A DNA stretch of 64,000 nucleotides from VAZQ01 sp035293945. GTDB lineage: Bacteria; Pseudomonadota; Alphaproteobacteria; Rhizobiales; Xanthobacteraceae. Location of the stretch: assembly GCA_035293945.1 (NCBI GenBank), contig DATGLV010000039.1, positions 310,001-374,000 on the forward strand. Direction: 5' to 3'. How positions within the stretch are numbered: position 1 is the first letter of the stretch; each line of letters starts with the position of its first letter. Below, piece after piece: positions 1 to 8,290 of the stretch. The notes beneath the pieces were generated by a model that was not told the origin of the DNA, made no database searches, and saw only the letters and a program-made list of their open reading frames with translations. The position numbers and the translations under genes were made by a program.

Positions 1-609
1 TTCGGCGCCCAGCACAGCCAGAGCGTCGAGAACTGGTGCATGATGATTCCCGGCCTCAAGGTGGTGGCGCCCTCAAGCCCGCGCGATGTTATCGGCCTAC
101 TGGCCGCTGCCGTACGTGATCCCGATCCGGTGATCTTCTTCGAGCACAAGTCGCTCTACCCGACCAAAGGCGAGGTGCCGGACGGCGAGATCGTCGATAC
201 GCTCGGCAGCGCCAAGATCGTGCGCAGTGGCCGCGACGCCACCATTCTGGCGCTCGCCCTGATGGTGCCGCGCGCTGTCGCAGCCGCCGACAAGCTCAAG
301 GCGGAACACGGCATCGACTGCGAGGTTGTTGACGTGCGATCGCTGGTGCCGCTCGACACGCGGACCATTCTTGGTTCAGTCGGCCGCACCCATCGGCTGT
401 TCACCGTAGAAGAAAATCCGCGGTTGTGTGGTTGGGGGGCCGAGATCGTCTCGATCGTGGCTGATGAAGCCTTCTACGATCTCGACGGACCGGCGGTGCG
501 CATCACCACGCCCCACATTCCGCTGCCGGCCGCCGACATCCTGGAGGACCAAGCGCTGCCCACTGTCGACCGCATTGCCGAGCGCGTCGCCCGCTCACTC
601 AATTCGTAA
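1..609 (+). CDS. 2-oxoacid dehydrogenase E1 component, beta subunit (5' partial)
   Basis: This is the C-terminal 202 residues of an E1-beta subunit (family length about 325-340). The reading frame is open to the window edge and begins with GAQHSQSVENW, the conserved stretch of the pyrimidine-binding domain. FFEHKSLYP (about residues 46-54) and a transketolase C-terminal domain ending at TAA 607-609 follow. With the alpha subunit it would decarboxylate a 2-oxoacid using thiamine diphosphate and pass the acyl group to E2. The E2 gene lies at 2213, and the next gene starts 15 bases downstream, so they look like one operon. The substrate (pyruvate, acetoin or branched-chain) cannot be decided from this fragment, and no E3 gene is in the window. 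Confidence 0.93.
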   Translation, partial: FGAQHSQSVENWCMMIPGLKVVAPSSPRDVIGLLAAAVRDPDPVIFFEHKSLYPTKGEVPDGEIVDTLGSAKIVRSGRDATILALALMVPRAVAAADKLKAEHGIDCEVVDVRSLVPLDTRTILGSVGRTHRLFTVEENPRLCGWGAEIVSIVADEAFYDLDGPAVRITTPHIPLPAADILEDQALPTVDRIAERVARSLNS

Positions 610-624
610 GGTCATAGGTGCCCA

Positions 625-2076
625 ATGTACGAGAATCTCACCGCCAACGTTCCAACCGACCTGTGGATCGGCGGCAAGTGGCGCCCGGCGTCGGATGGCG
701 GCCGCTTCGACGTCATCGATCCGGCGACCGAGAACAAGATCGCATCGGTCGCGAGCGCGACCACTGAGGATGCCAAGGCCGCCGTCGATGCTGCCAGCAC
801 GGCTTTCGCCGGTTGGGCCGCAAAGAAGCCGCGCGAGCGTGCCGAGGTTTTGCGCAAGTCCTACGAATTGATCATGCGCGACGCCGAGCGGCTCGCCAAG
901 CTGATCACGCTCGAGAACGGCAAAGCGCTTCCGGATTCGCGCGGTGAAGTAGCCTATGCGGCCGAGTTCTTTCGCTGGTTCGCCGAGGAGGCGGTGCGCA
1001 ATCTCGGCCAGGTCTCGCGCGCGCCGGCGTCCGGCGCCCGTATCCTGGTCCAGCACAAGCCGGCGGGCGTTGCCGCGCTGGTGACGCCATGGAACTTTCC
1101 CGCCGCAATGGCGACCCGCAAGATCGGGCCGGCGCTCGCGGCCGGTTGCACCGTCGTGCTGAAGCCCGCCTCGGATACGCCGCTCACTATGCTCGCCCTC
1201 ATGCCGATCCTGGAAGAGGCCGGCGTGCCGGCGGGCGTCGTCAATGTCATCCCGTCGCGCTCCTCCGGCAAGGTGGTCGGCGCCATGCTGCATGATATGC
1301 GCGTGCGCGTCATATCTTTCACCGGCTCGACCGAGGTCGGACGCAAGCTCTTGCACGAGGCCGCCGACAATGTGGTGCGCCCCGCGATGGAGCTTGGCGG
1401 CAACGCGCCCTTCATCGTTTTCGAGGACGCCGACATCGATGCCGCCATCGAAGGCGCGATGATCGCCAAAATGCGCAACATGGGCGAGGCCTGTACGTCC
1501 GCCAACCGTTTCTATGTGCACGAGAAGGTGCATGATGAATTCGCCGCCAAGCTCACCGCAAAGATGGCGGCATTCCGCATGGGCAACGGCCTGCAGGAGG
1601 GCGTGACACTGGGGCCCCTCGTAAACGCCGATGCAAAGCAGAAAGTGGCCGAGCTCGTCGACGACGCGGTGAAGAAAGGCGCGAAGGTCCTGACCGGCGG
1701 CAAGCCGGCAGATGGCCCAGGCTTCTTCTATCCGGCGACCGTGCTCGATGGCGTGCCAGATTCCGCCGACCTCCTGCGCGAGGAAATTTTCGGGCCGGTG
1801 GCCGCACTGCAAACCTTCAAGTCCGAAGAGGAGGTGGTGCGCCGCGCCAACGATACCGAATACGGGTTGATTGCCTATCTCTACACCGGTGACGTTGCGC
1901 GCGGCCTGCGTGTCTCCGAGCGGCTCGAATTCGGCATGGTCGGTCTCAACCGCGGCCTTGTCTCCGATCCGGCAGCCCCGTTCGGTGGCATGAAGCAAAG
2001 TGGATTGGGCCGCGAAGGGGCGCACGAGGGACTGATGGAGTTCCTCGATACGCAATACGTGTCGCTGAACTGGTGA
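625..2076 (+). CDS. NAD(P)-dependent aldehyde dehydrogenase, succinate-semialdehyde dehydrogenase-like
   Basis: 483 residues, the normal length for aldehyde dehydrogenase superfamily members, which oxidise an aldehyde to an acid with NAD(P). Visible landmarks are TPWNFP with the oxyanion Asn157, cofactor Lys180, the FTGST nucleotide motif at 232-236, general base Glu256 in MELGGN, and the catalytic Cys290 in NMGEACTSANR. The closest family by motifs is the GabD/SSADH group. It sits between the E1-beta and E2 genes, 15 bases after E1-beta, so it probably works on a substrate or product of the same catabolic route. The exact aldehyde is inferred, not shown. Confidence 0.9.
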   Translation: MYENLTANVPTDLWIGGKWRPASDGGRFDVIDPATENKIASVASATTEDAKAAVDAASTAFAGWAAKKPRERAEVLRKSYELIMRDAERLAKLITLENGKALPDSRGEVAYAAEFFRWFAEEAVRNLGQVSRAPASGARILVQHKPAGVAALVTPWNFPAAMATRKIGPALAAGCTVVLKPASDTPLTMLALMPILEEAGVPAGVVNVIPSRSSGKVVGAMLHDMRVRVISFTGSTEVGRKLLHEAADNVVRPAMELGGNAPFIVFEDADIDAAIEGAMIAKMRNMGEACTSANRFYVHEKVHDEFAAKLTAKMAAFRMGNGLQEGVTLGPLVNADAKQKVAELVDDAVKKGAKVLTGGKPADGPGFFYPATVLDGVPDSADLLREEIFGPVAALQTFKSEEEVVRRANDTEYGLIAYLYTGDVARGLRVSERLEFGMVGLNRGLVSDPAAPFGGMKQSGLGREGAHEGLMEFLDTQYVSLNW

Positions 2077-2103
2077 GCCCCAGATGGGCGGAGGCATGAA
2101 ACG

Positions 2104-2192
2104 CAATTCGTCATGCCCGGCTTTATGCCGAGCATCCACGTCTTCGCAACAGAAGGCGTGGATGGCCGGGACAGGCCCGGCCATGACTCGCT
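2104..2192. repeat. Dispersed palindromic intergenic repeat
   Basis: The spacer between the aldehyde dehydrogenase and E2 genes is almost filled by an imperfect palindrome. One arm reads GTCATGCCCGGC near 2111, the other GGCCCGGCCATGAC near 2177-2191, with inner complementary CATCCACG and CGTGGATG segments. Such GTCATGGCCGGG palindromes are common between genes in Bradyrhizobium-type genomes. It could form a large hairpin in the operon transcript and lower E2 expression relative to E1, but that is inference. Confidence 0.7.
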
Positions 2193-2212
2193 AAGGCCGT
2201 GGGCACACCATC

Positions 2213-3592
2213 ATGGACGTCTTGATGCCACAGCTCGGCGAGACCGTCGCCGAGGGCAAGATCACCAAATGGTTCAAGTCGACCGGGGACGAGGTCAAGC
2301 CGGGCGACAACCTGTTTGAGATCGAGACCGACAAGGTGTCGATGGAAGTACCGTCCACCACGACCGGCGTGCTTAAGGAGATTCACGTCGCGGAAGGGGC
2401 GGTTGCGCCGGTCGGCGCTATCGTGGCGGTGATTGCGGACGGCAGTGCGCAGGGCATCTCCGCTCATTCCCGCGCAAGCGGGAATCCCGCTCCTTCGCAA
2501 AATGTGCTTGCACCTGCAAAGGACGTCCGGGAATCCAACAAACCACTGGGTCCGGGCTTCCGCGCGGACGAGGGGAGCTCTGTTAGCGGCCCGACCGCGG
2601 CCAGCTCGGTTCCGATCAAGCTCGATCCGTTCTTCGAAGTGCGCACGCCGGCACGCAACTTTGGGCCGGCGCGCCTGCCCAGCGGCGCGGTTGCGACCCC
2701 GCTGGCACGCCGTCTTGCCGGCGAAGCCGGCATCGATCTGGCGCGCCTCACCGGTTCCGGTCCGCACGGCCGCATTGTTGCACGCGACGTGGCATCGGCG
2801 CTGGAACAAGCTCCCGCTCCGGCAGTTGCGCCGCGGGCGCCTGCCGCTCCGACCGCTGATCAGATCATCGCGCTCTACCGCGACACTTCCTTCGAAGCAG
2901 TGCCGCTGGATTCGATGCGGCGCACCATCGCGACCCGCCTGGTCCAGGCCAAGCAGACTGTTCCGCATTTCTACCTCACCGCCGATATCGATATCGGCCG
3001 CCTCCTGGCGCTGCGCGAGGAAGCAAATGCGGCCGCTCCCAGGGAGCGGGACGGAGCGCCGGCGTTTCGGCTTTCGGTCAATGATTTGATCATCAAGGCA
3101 TGGGCGGCGGCGCTGCAGCGCGTATCCGCGGCCAATGCAGTCTGGGCGGAGGATCGCATCCTGCGCTTCCGCCACTCCGACATTGCGGTAGCGGTTGCTA
3201 TCGACGGCGGGCTCATCACCCCGGTGATCCGTCAGGCCGATATCAAGACCGTTCGTGCGATTTCCTCCGAAATGCGCGACCTCGCCGAGCGCGCGCGAGC
3301 TCGCCGTCTCGACCCGCGCGAATATCAAGGCGGTGCGTCGGCGATCTCGAACCTCGGCATGTTCGGGGTGCGCGAGTTCGCCGCCATCATCAATCCGCCG
3401 CATGCGACCATTCTGGCGGTTGGCGCCTCGCGGCGGCAGGCAGTAGAGCGCCCGGACGGGGGCGTCGGCTTTGCCAGCATGATGACGGTGACGCTTTCGT
3501 GTGATCATCGCGTCGTCGATGGCGCGCTCGGCGCCGAGCTCTTGGCAGCTTTCCGCGCCTTCGTCGAGCAGCCGGTGACCGCTCTGATCTAG
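2213..3592 (+). CDS. Dihydrolipoamide acyltransferase, E2 component of a 2-oxoacid dehydrogenase complex
   Basis: 459 residues. The order is one lipoyl domain (1-76, lipoylated Lys41 in ETDKVSME), a long linker (77-157), an E3/E1 peripheral-subunit-binding domain (about 158-195, ATPLARRLAGEAGIDL and GSGPHGRIVARDV), a second linker, and the acyltransferase domain (225-459) with catalytic His432 in DHRVVDG. It transfers the acyl group from E1 to CoA. The linker is unusual: residues 83-122 are encoded by a palindromic REP-type repeat inserted in frame, which lengthens a flexible region without breaking a domain. The gene belongs to the operon starting before the window; dihydrolipoamide dehydrogenase must come from elsewhere. 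Confidence 0.95.
   Translation: MDVLMPQLGETVAEGKITKWFKSTGDEVKPGDNLFEIETDKVSMEVPSTTTGVLKEIHVAEGAVAPVGAIVAVIADGSAQGISAHSRASGNPAPSQNVLAPAKDVRESNKPLGPGFRADEGSSVSGPTAASSVPIKLDPFFEVRTPARNFGPARLPSGAVATPLARRLAGEAGIDLARLTGSGPHGRIVARDVASALEQAPAPAVAPRAPAAPTADQIIALYRDTSFEAVPLDSMRRTIATRLVQAKQTVPHFYLTADIDIGRLLALREEANAAAPRERDGAPAFRLSVNDLIIKAWAAALQRVSAANAVWAEDRILRFRHSDIAVAVAIDGGLITPVIRQADIKTVRAISSEMRDLAERARARRLDPREYQGGASAISNLGMFGVREFAAIINPPHATILAVGASRRQAVERPDGGVGFASMMTVTLSCDHRVVDGALGAELLAAFRAFVEQPVTALI
2462..2580 (+). repeat. REP-type palindromic element translated inside the E2 linker
   Basis: The core is ATTCCCGC (2466-2473), loop GCAA, then GCGGGAAT (2478-2485), a perfect 8-bp stem with a GNRA-type loop. 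A second GGGAATCC segment and a TGGGTCCGGGCTTCCGCGCGGACGA segment (to about 2573) follow. This resembles the CATTCCCGC...GCGGGAATCC repeats found between genes in many proteobacteria. Here it keeps the reading frame and encodes HSRASGNP and the residues after it. A related palindrome lies outside genes at 27833-27887. Confidence 0.75.
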
Positions 3593-3604
3593 CCGTTGCG
3601 CAGG

Positions 3605-3672
3605 TCCCGGAAAAGTGGGCGCCGATTTTCCGACCCGGCCTGTGCCCGAAGGCGCGAGACGTGCGCGAGCAT
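3605..3672. repeat. RIME-like intergenic repeat with hairpin
   Basis: Just after the E2 stop codon, CGGAAAA (3608-3614) and TTTTCCG (3626-3632) form a 7-bp stem around GTGGGCGCCGA. The CCGGAAAAGTGG...TTTTCCG pattern and the GAGCATGATGATG tail match the intergenic mosaic elements common in Rhizobiales. It may also stabilise the 3' end of the E2 transcript. Confidence 0.6.
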
Positions 3673-3701
3673 GATGATGAAGGCAAGCTGGGAATGGGCC
3701 C

Positions 3702-4316
3702 GTGCGGGATGGGATCCATATAGCGCCGATCGCGGTCCTGTGGCTCGCTTGGCTTGCTTACTGGATGATCGCGGCGCGCGGCGGCAAGCCGGTGCAGCGC
3801 GAAGAGCCGGTCTGGTCGCGCCTTTCATACCTGGTTCCCCTCATGGTCGGAGCTTTGCTCCTGGCGTTCGGGCGCGCTTTTGGTGGTTGGTTCAGTGGCC
3901 GCTTCATGCCTCATTTCGAGGTGATCTACTGGGTTGGCACCATTATGGTCGCGGCGGGCATCGCCTTCATGGTCTGGGCGCGCCTGCACCTGGGCGGCAA
4001 CTGGAGCGGCCGGGTGACGCTCAAGCACGATCACGAATTGATTCGCACCGGCCCCTATGCGCTGGTGCGGCATCCGATCTATTCGGGACTGCTGCTGGGG
4101 CTTCTCGGCACCGTGATCGTGTTCGGACAATGGGTTGTCGCGATTGCATTCGTGCTCATCGCAGCCGCCATATGGCGCAAATCGCGCATCGAAGAGCGAT
4201 ATCTCGCGGAAATCTTCCCCGACGACTATGCGCGCTACTGTGCAGACGTGCCGGCTTTGGTTCCGTCCTTCTTCCGCCACCGCGCTGCGCCGACTGCAAA
4301 TTCCGAACGCAGATAG
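3702..4316 (+). CDS. Isoprenylcysteine carboxyl methyltransferase-family membrane protein
   Basis: 204 residues starting at GTG. The N-terminus holds membrane segments (about 6-25, 46-64, 74-95), followed by the typical RTGPYALVRHPIYSGLLLG motif (about 109-128) that binds S-adenosylmethionine in the ICMT/phospholipid methyltransferase superfamily, another hydrophobic pair, and KSRIEERYL. Bacterial members are integral inner-membrane proteins whose substrates are mostly unknown. The gene follows E2 in the same direction and precedes a hydroxyacid dehydrogenase by 21 bases, so it may be co-transcribed with them. A specific substrate cannot be assigned. Confidence 0.85.
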   Translation: MRDGIHIAPIAVLWLAWLAYWMIAARGGKPVQREEPVWSRLSYLVPLMVGALLLAFGRAFGGWFSGRFMPHFEVIYWVGTIMVAAGIAFMVWARLHLGGNWSGRVTLKHDHELIRTGPYALVRHPIYSGLLLGLLGTVIVFGQWVVAIAFVLIAAAIWRKSRIEERYLAEIFPDDYARYCADVPALVPSFFRHRAAPTANSERR

Positions 4317-4337
4317 GACTGCTGGGAGCAAAGTTTC

Positions 4338-5306
4338 ATGGCTGAGGAAAAACCCGAAGTGCTGGTGCTGGGCCCGGCGAAGACGCTCGTGATCGACGGC
4401 CTGAAGGCCGCCTTCACCGTGCATCGCCTGCCCGAGAAGGATGCCGACGCGGCGCTGACGGAGCTGGCGCCGCGGCTGGCCGCGATCGCGATTACCTCTG
4501 TGACCGACCGCGTGGATGCGAAGCTGATGGCCCGGCTGCCGAAACTCGAGATCATCTCGACCTTCGGGGTCGGCTACGACCATATCGACTCGAGTTGGGC
4601 CGGCGCCCATGGCATCGCCGTCACCAATACGCCCGATGTGCTGACCGAAGAAGTGGCCGACACGGCGATCGGGCTTCTACTGTGCACGGCTCGCGAGTTC
4701 GTGGCGGCGGAACGCTTCGTGCGTGCCGGCAAATGGCTTGAGCGCGGTTACCCGCTCAGCAGGGCGAGCTTGCGCAATCGCACCGTTGGTCTGGTCGGCA
4801 TGGGGCGCATCGGCAAGGCGATCGCGCGGCGGCTCGACGGCATGGCGGTACCTGTCGTGTATCACGCGCGTCGCCCTGCGGAAGTCCCCTACCGCCACTA
4901 CCCGAGCCTCATCGACATGGCGCATGCTGTCGATGTGTTGTTGGTGATCGTGCCTGGCGGGGCCGAGACAAAGAATTTGATCGATCGCGATGTCCTGGAA
5001 GCGCTCGGGCCCGACGGCATCCTCATCAACATGGCGCGCGGTTCGGTGGTGGATGAACCGGCTCTGATCAAGGCGCTGCAGGACGGGACGATCCTGACTG
5101 CGGGCCTTGATGTGTTCGCGCACGAACCGGTGGTGCCGGCAGAGCTGATTGCCTTGGACCACGTGGTGTTGTTTCCGCATCTCGGCTCGGCCTCGGTCCA
5201 CACGCGCACGCAGATGGACCAAATGGTGGTCGACAACCTCTTGGCTTGGGCAGCCGGTAAACCGCTACTCAGTGAAGTTCCGGAGACATTGGGTAGACGC
5301 GGCTGA
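4338..5306 (+). CDS. D-isomer-specific 2-hydroxyacid dehydrogenase
   Basis: 322 residues, full length for the family, which interconverts 2-oxoacids and D-2-hydroxyacids with NAD(P)H (glyoxylate/hydroxypyruvate reductase type). The Rossmann motif GLVGMGRIGKAIARR begins at residue 151. The catalytic triad is visible as Arg234 (MARGSVVDE), Glu263 (FAHEPVVP) and His281 (FPHLGSAS). A ribosome binding site GGGAGCAAAG lies just before the ATG. Its place downstream of a 2-oxoacid dehydrogenase operon fits 2-oxoacid metabolism; the exact substrate is inferred only from family. Confidence 0.92.
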   Translation: MAEEKPEVLVLGPAKTLVIDGLKAAFTVHRLPEKDADAALTELAPRLAAIAITSVTDRVDAKLMARLPKLEIISTFGVGYDHIDSSWAGAHGIAVTNTPDVLTEEVADTAIGLLLCTAREFVAAERFVRAGKWLERGYPLSRASLRNRTVGLVGMGRIGKAIARRLDGMAVPVVYHARRPAEVPYRHYPSLIDMAHAVDVLLVIVPGGAETKNLIDRDVLEALGPDGILINMARGSVVDEPALIKALQDGTILTAGLDVFAHEPVVPAELIALDHVVLFPHLGSASVHTRTQMDQMVVDNLLAWAAGKPLLSEVPETLGRRG

Positions 5307-5458
5307 CCGGCCACGTCACGCCAAATTCTGGGGCGGTGTGTCGGCAAATCGGATTTACGGGCTGATCGTCGTCAGTGGGACGTGAATGCCTCCCGCTGAC
5401 ACTGTGGCGGCTGCATGTTATGAAATCGAGCGGCTTTGGAACGCGATCGGAATTCGAT

Positions 5459-6154
5459 ATGGGGCGCCTGGTGCTTATCCTCGTCCTCGGCGCATCGCTC
5501 AGCAGCGGTAGCGCACTGGCGCAGCAACCTTCTCCCTCGGTGCTCGATACCGCCAAAGAACTGGTCGGCACCTGGGAATTGTCGAATGCCGAGCACGATC
5601 GCCGGTGCACTGTCACCTTCAGCACCGAGGCCGCTCCCGGTGGTTTCAAGCTCGCGCTGGACCAGGGTTGCGCCGCGGTTTTTCCGATGTTCAAGGACGT
5701 GACGATCTGGAGCATCGTGCCGAACGGCTCGGTGCGGTTGCTCGATGCCAAAGGCAATACCTCGTTGGAAATGTCCGAGGTTGAGAGCGGGATTTTCGAG
5801 GGCGAGCGCCGCGGCGAAGGACTCTACTTCATGCAGCCGCAGGGCGCCGTAAGCATCCCGGTCCGCACACCCGATCAGATGGTCGGTGACTGGAACTTCC
5901 TGCGCGAGATCGACAAACCACTCTGCAAGCTGACGCTGACTGGCACGCCCGGCTCCGGAACGGACTACAAACTGACGGTAAAACCTGGTTGCGATGCAGC
6001 GATCGCCGACTTTGCGCTGTCAACGTGGCGCTTGGAAGGCGACCAGCTGGTGCTGAATGGCCGCGGTGGTTCGTGGCGGTTCGTCGAGAGCGACGTCAAC
6101 ATCTGGGAGCGCGTGCCGCCGAGCACCAATCCGCTCTTGATGCTGAAACCTTGA
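5459..6154 (+). CDS. Exported AprI/Inh-family metalloprotease inhibitor, two tandem domains
   Basis: 231 residues from ATG 5459. This start gives a clean signal peptide (MGRLVLILVLGASLSSGSALA); an in-frame ATG at 5420 would bury it. The mature protein has two similar halves. Each has the Inh pattern: GTWEL or GDWNF, a Cys in the next strand, a DQGCAAVFP- or KPGCDAAIA-like Cys motif, and a W-x-P/E segment (about 30-125 and 130-225). Inh proteins are periplasmic beta-barrels that block secreted serralysin-type metalloproteases. No such protease gene is nearby, so the partner is unknown. Confidence 0.85.
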   Translation: MGRLVLILVLGASLSSGSALAQQPSPSVLDTAKELVGTWELSNAEHDRRCTVTFSTEAAPGGFKLALDQGCAAVFPMFKDVTIWSIVPNGSVRLLDAKGNTSLEMSEVESGIFEGERRGEGLYFMQPQGAVSIPVRTPDQMVGDWNFLREIDKPLCKLTLTGTPGSGTDYKLTVKPGCDAAIADFALSTWRLEGDQLVLNGRGGSWRFVESDVNIWERVPPSTNPLLMLKP

Positions 6155-6411
6155 AGCAAGCGGTGCATTCGATCGTTGCCGATGCCCGTTTGTTCTCAGC
6201 ATTTGCTTGTTGATTGATCAGAGACGGATACAGAGAAGCAGCTGCAGCGGTTGGTTCAAGCGTCAAACTTGCTGTATGTTCCAATAACTTGCTATCAAAT
6301 GGTGGAAAACTTTTCTGCATACAACCGACATCCTCCGCGATTCGCTTATTTCGCTTGCCGAAATTCTTTTGCGACGTATACCTGAGCCAATACCTTTTTG
6401 TGGAGGAATTG

Positions 6412-6765
6412 ATGCCGGCAGTGAACCTGAAAAATATGGACGTGGAGGCGCTCCTGGTTTTGCGATCGCAGATCGATGGTCAGCTGGCGACGCGCCGCCA
6501 CGATTTGCAGAAACAGCTTGCCCGGTTGCAAAAGGTTTCGAGTGAGGCCCGTGTCGGCCCTGCCAATGGCCGCGTCAGTGCCATGAAGGGCGTCAAGGTC
6601 AAGCCGAAATACCGCGACGCAAAAACCGGGGATACCTGGGCGGGTCGTGGCGTGCAGCCGCGCTGGCTGACCGCGGCGTTGAAGAGCGGGCGCAAGCTCG
6701 AAGAGTTTCTGATCGACAAAAGCGCGAGCAGGCCGGCGCGCAAAACCCGCCGCAAGCGCAAATAG
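6412..6765 (+). CDS. H-NS family nucleoid-associated regulator
   Basis: 117 residues. Start ATG 6412 is chosen because GGAGG lies at 6402-6406; an upstream extension to 6214 is open but lacks support. The N-terminal half (5-55) is a coiled-coil oligomerisation region. The C-terminal half has the H-NS DNA-binding motif, KYRDAKTGDTWAGRGVQPRW, then a basic tail ending RKTRRKRK. H-NS proteins bind AT-rich DNA and silence acquired genes. The 257-base leader upstream is much richer in A and T than its surroundings, which would suit autoregulation, though no operator can be proved. Confidence 0.92.
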   Translation: MPAVNLKNMDVEALLVLRSQIDGQLATRRHDLQKQLARLQKVSSEARVGPANGRVSAMKGVKVKPKYRDAKTGDTWAGRGVQPRWLTAALKSGRKLEEFLIDKSASRPARKTRRKRK

Positions 6766-6947
6766 GGTGGCAAATAGGGTGGATGTCGCTCTCCGGCCCG
6801 GCCTCCTTGCTCCGGCTTGGGCCGCACGGCACCGTCCGCTTCGGTATTTGGCTTTCCCACAAGCGACGGCGTGACCATTCGCCGTGGTGGCCAGCTATTG
6901 CGGGCCGGCGCACCTTCCAAAGGCTTGCCCGAGCTGATAGCCTCCGC

Positions 6948-7000
6948 GTCTCAAGAATTCTGCTGCAGTCGAAAGTCGAGACGAGACAGAATTCTGAGAC
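6948..7000 (+). promoter_or_regulatory. Long inverted repeat in the leader of the di-haem cytochrome gene
   Basis: GTCTCAAGAATTCTG (6948-6962) pairs with CAGAATTCTGAGAC (6987-7000), leaving a single unpaired A. The loop itself contains TCGA-AAG-TCGA. The structure ends two bases before the GGGAGG ribosome binding site (7002-7007) of the cytochrome gene at 7014. It may be an operator or an mRNA hairpin affecting translation. Confidence 0.55.
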
Positions 7001-7013
7001 AGGGAGGAAACAA

Positions 7014-8042
7014 ATGAAAATGTTGCTGGGCGCAGCCGCCATGGCGGTCGCCGGCGTTGCCGGTATCGCTACCGTCGTGCAGGCTGCCGACGTGCCGCCA
7101 CCTTGGGCCTACGGATTTACCACGCCGCCGCCGAGCTCGCCCCCGCCGGCCAATCCGCCGGCCGCGGCACCGGCCCTCGACAACACCACGCTGCACACGC
7201 TCGCGGGCTCCTCGCTTTCATTCACGCGCGCCCAGATCGCCAACCGGTTTGGTCCGGCCGACTGGTTCCCGGAGGATCATCCGTCGATGCCTGACGTGGT
7301 GGCGCACGGCAAGGAGCACGCGCAGCCACAGGTCTACGCCTGCAGCCTGTGTCACCTGCCTAACGGCAATGGTCGACCGGAGAACGCCAATATTACCGGC
7401 TTGTCGTACGATTATATCGTGCAGCAGCTCATGGACTTCCGCAGAGGGGCGCGCAAGACATCCGATCCGCGCAAGGGCAATACGGGGCTGATGGCCGGTT
7501 TCACCAAGTCCCTGACGGACGACGATATCAAGGCGGTCGCGACCTATTTCACCGCGATTCCGGCCAAGCCCTGGATCAAGGTCGTCGAGGCCGAGAACGT
7601 GCCGAAAACCAAGCCGAACGGCGGCATCTTCATCATGCTGACCGGTGCGGACGCCGGAATCGAACCGCTCGGCGACCGCATCATCGAGACGCCGATCAAC
7701 GCCGAGGATACCGAAATCCGGCGCAATCCGCATTCGGGCTTCGTCGCCTACGTGCCGCCGGGCAGCCTGAAGAAGGGCGAGGCTCTGGTCACCACGGGCA
7801 CGACCGCGTCAGGCGCCAAGGTGACGCCCTGTACGGCTTGCCACGGGGCGGATTTGCGCGGGCTCGGCCCGGTTCCGCGGCTGGCCGGCCGTTCGCCGAG
7901 CTATATCGCGCGGCAGCTCTATGACATGCAGCACGGCAATCGCGCCGGTACTTGGACTCCTCTGATGGTTCCGGTCGTCGCGAACCTCGGCCCCGAAGAC
8001 TTGTTGGATGCGGCCGCCTATGTGGCCTCGCTGCAGCCATAG
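7014..8042 (+). CDS. Periplasmic di-haem cytochrome c
   Basis: 342 residues from ATG 7014, preceded by GGGAGG. Residues 1-24 are a signal peptide and 28-53 a Pro/Ala-rich linker. Two cytochrome c domains follow, with haem-binding sites Cys110-Cys113-His114 (CSLCH) and Cys273-Cys276-His277 (CTACH). The C-terminal domain resembles the soluble cytochrome c553/c4 type. It should carry electrons in the periplasm between an oxidoreductase and the respiratory chain. A mono-haem cytochrome (8291) and an exported unknown protein (8627) lie downstream on the same strand. No catalytic oxidoreductase gene lies directly beside it, so the electron donor is not identified. Confidence 0.93.
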   Translation: MKMLLGAAAMAVAGVAGIATVVQAADVPPPWAYGFTTPPPSSPPPANPPAAAPALDNTTLHTLAGSSLSFTRAQIANRFGPADWFPEDHPSMPDVVAHGKEHAQPQVYACSLCHLPNGNGRPENANITGLSYDYIVQQLMDFRRGARKTSDPRKGNTGLMAGFTKSLTDDDIKAVATYFTAIPAKPWIKVVEAENVPKTKPNGGIFIMLTGADAGIEPLGDRIIETPINAEDTEIRRNPHSGFVAYVPPGSLKKGEALVTTGTTASGAKVTPCTACHGADLRGLGPVPRLAGRSPSYIARQLYDMQHGNRAGTWTPLMVPVVANLGPEDLLDAAAYVASLQP

Positions 8043-8065
8043 GGCCGGCAGCGATTGAAATCCGT

Positions 8066-8088
8066 GGGGCGGCTCATTGAGCCGTCCC
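8066..8088 (+). terminator. Hairpin after the di-haem cytochrome gene
   Basis: GGGGCGGCTC (8066-8075), loop ATT, GAGCCGTCCC (8079-8088) form a 10-bp stem with one G-T pair, 24 bases after the stop codon. There is no clear run of T after it, so it may stabilise the transcript end or terminate only partly. Confidence 0.5.
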
Positions 8089-8290
8089 GTTCCGGACGAT
8101 CGGCTCGGCGCGGCGGATTCCACTTCGATCAATTGAACCTGAGGATGCACGCCGCGCCCGGTATCTTTCAGCTCGCGCAGTGATGCCTCGTGCGAATTTC
8201 CCGCGGATGTGGCGGAAATGCCACATGGCGACCAGGCGGTAGATCGATGATCGTCCGCGTGGTAACGAACTTACGGACGAGGCTTGTGAG

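Noticed and set aside
595..2184. A 529-codon open frame on the minus strand across the aldehyde dehydrogenase gene
   Set aside because: It is antisense to a clear dehydrogenase with all catalytic residues, is rich in Arg/His/Ala as GC-rich shadow frames are, and has no family motif. Its first residues come from the palindromic repeat.
2433..3089. Alternative frame reading LIPAQAGIPLLRK and NHWVRASARTRG
   Set aside because: These are the usual translations of the palindromic repeat in another frame; the continuous E2 domains prove the other frame is used.
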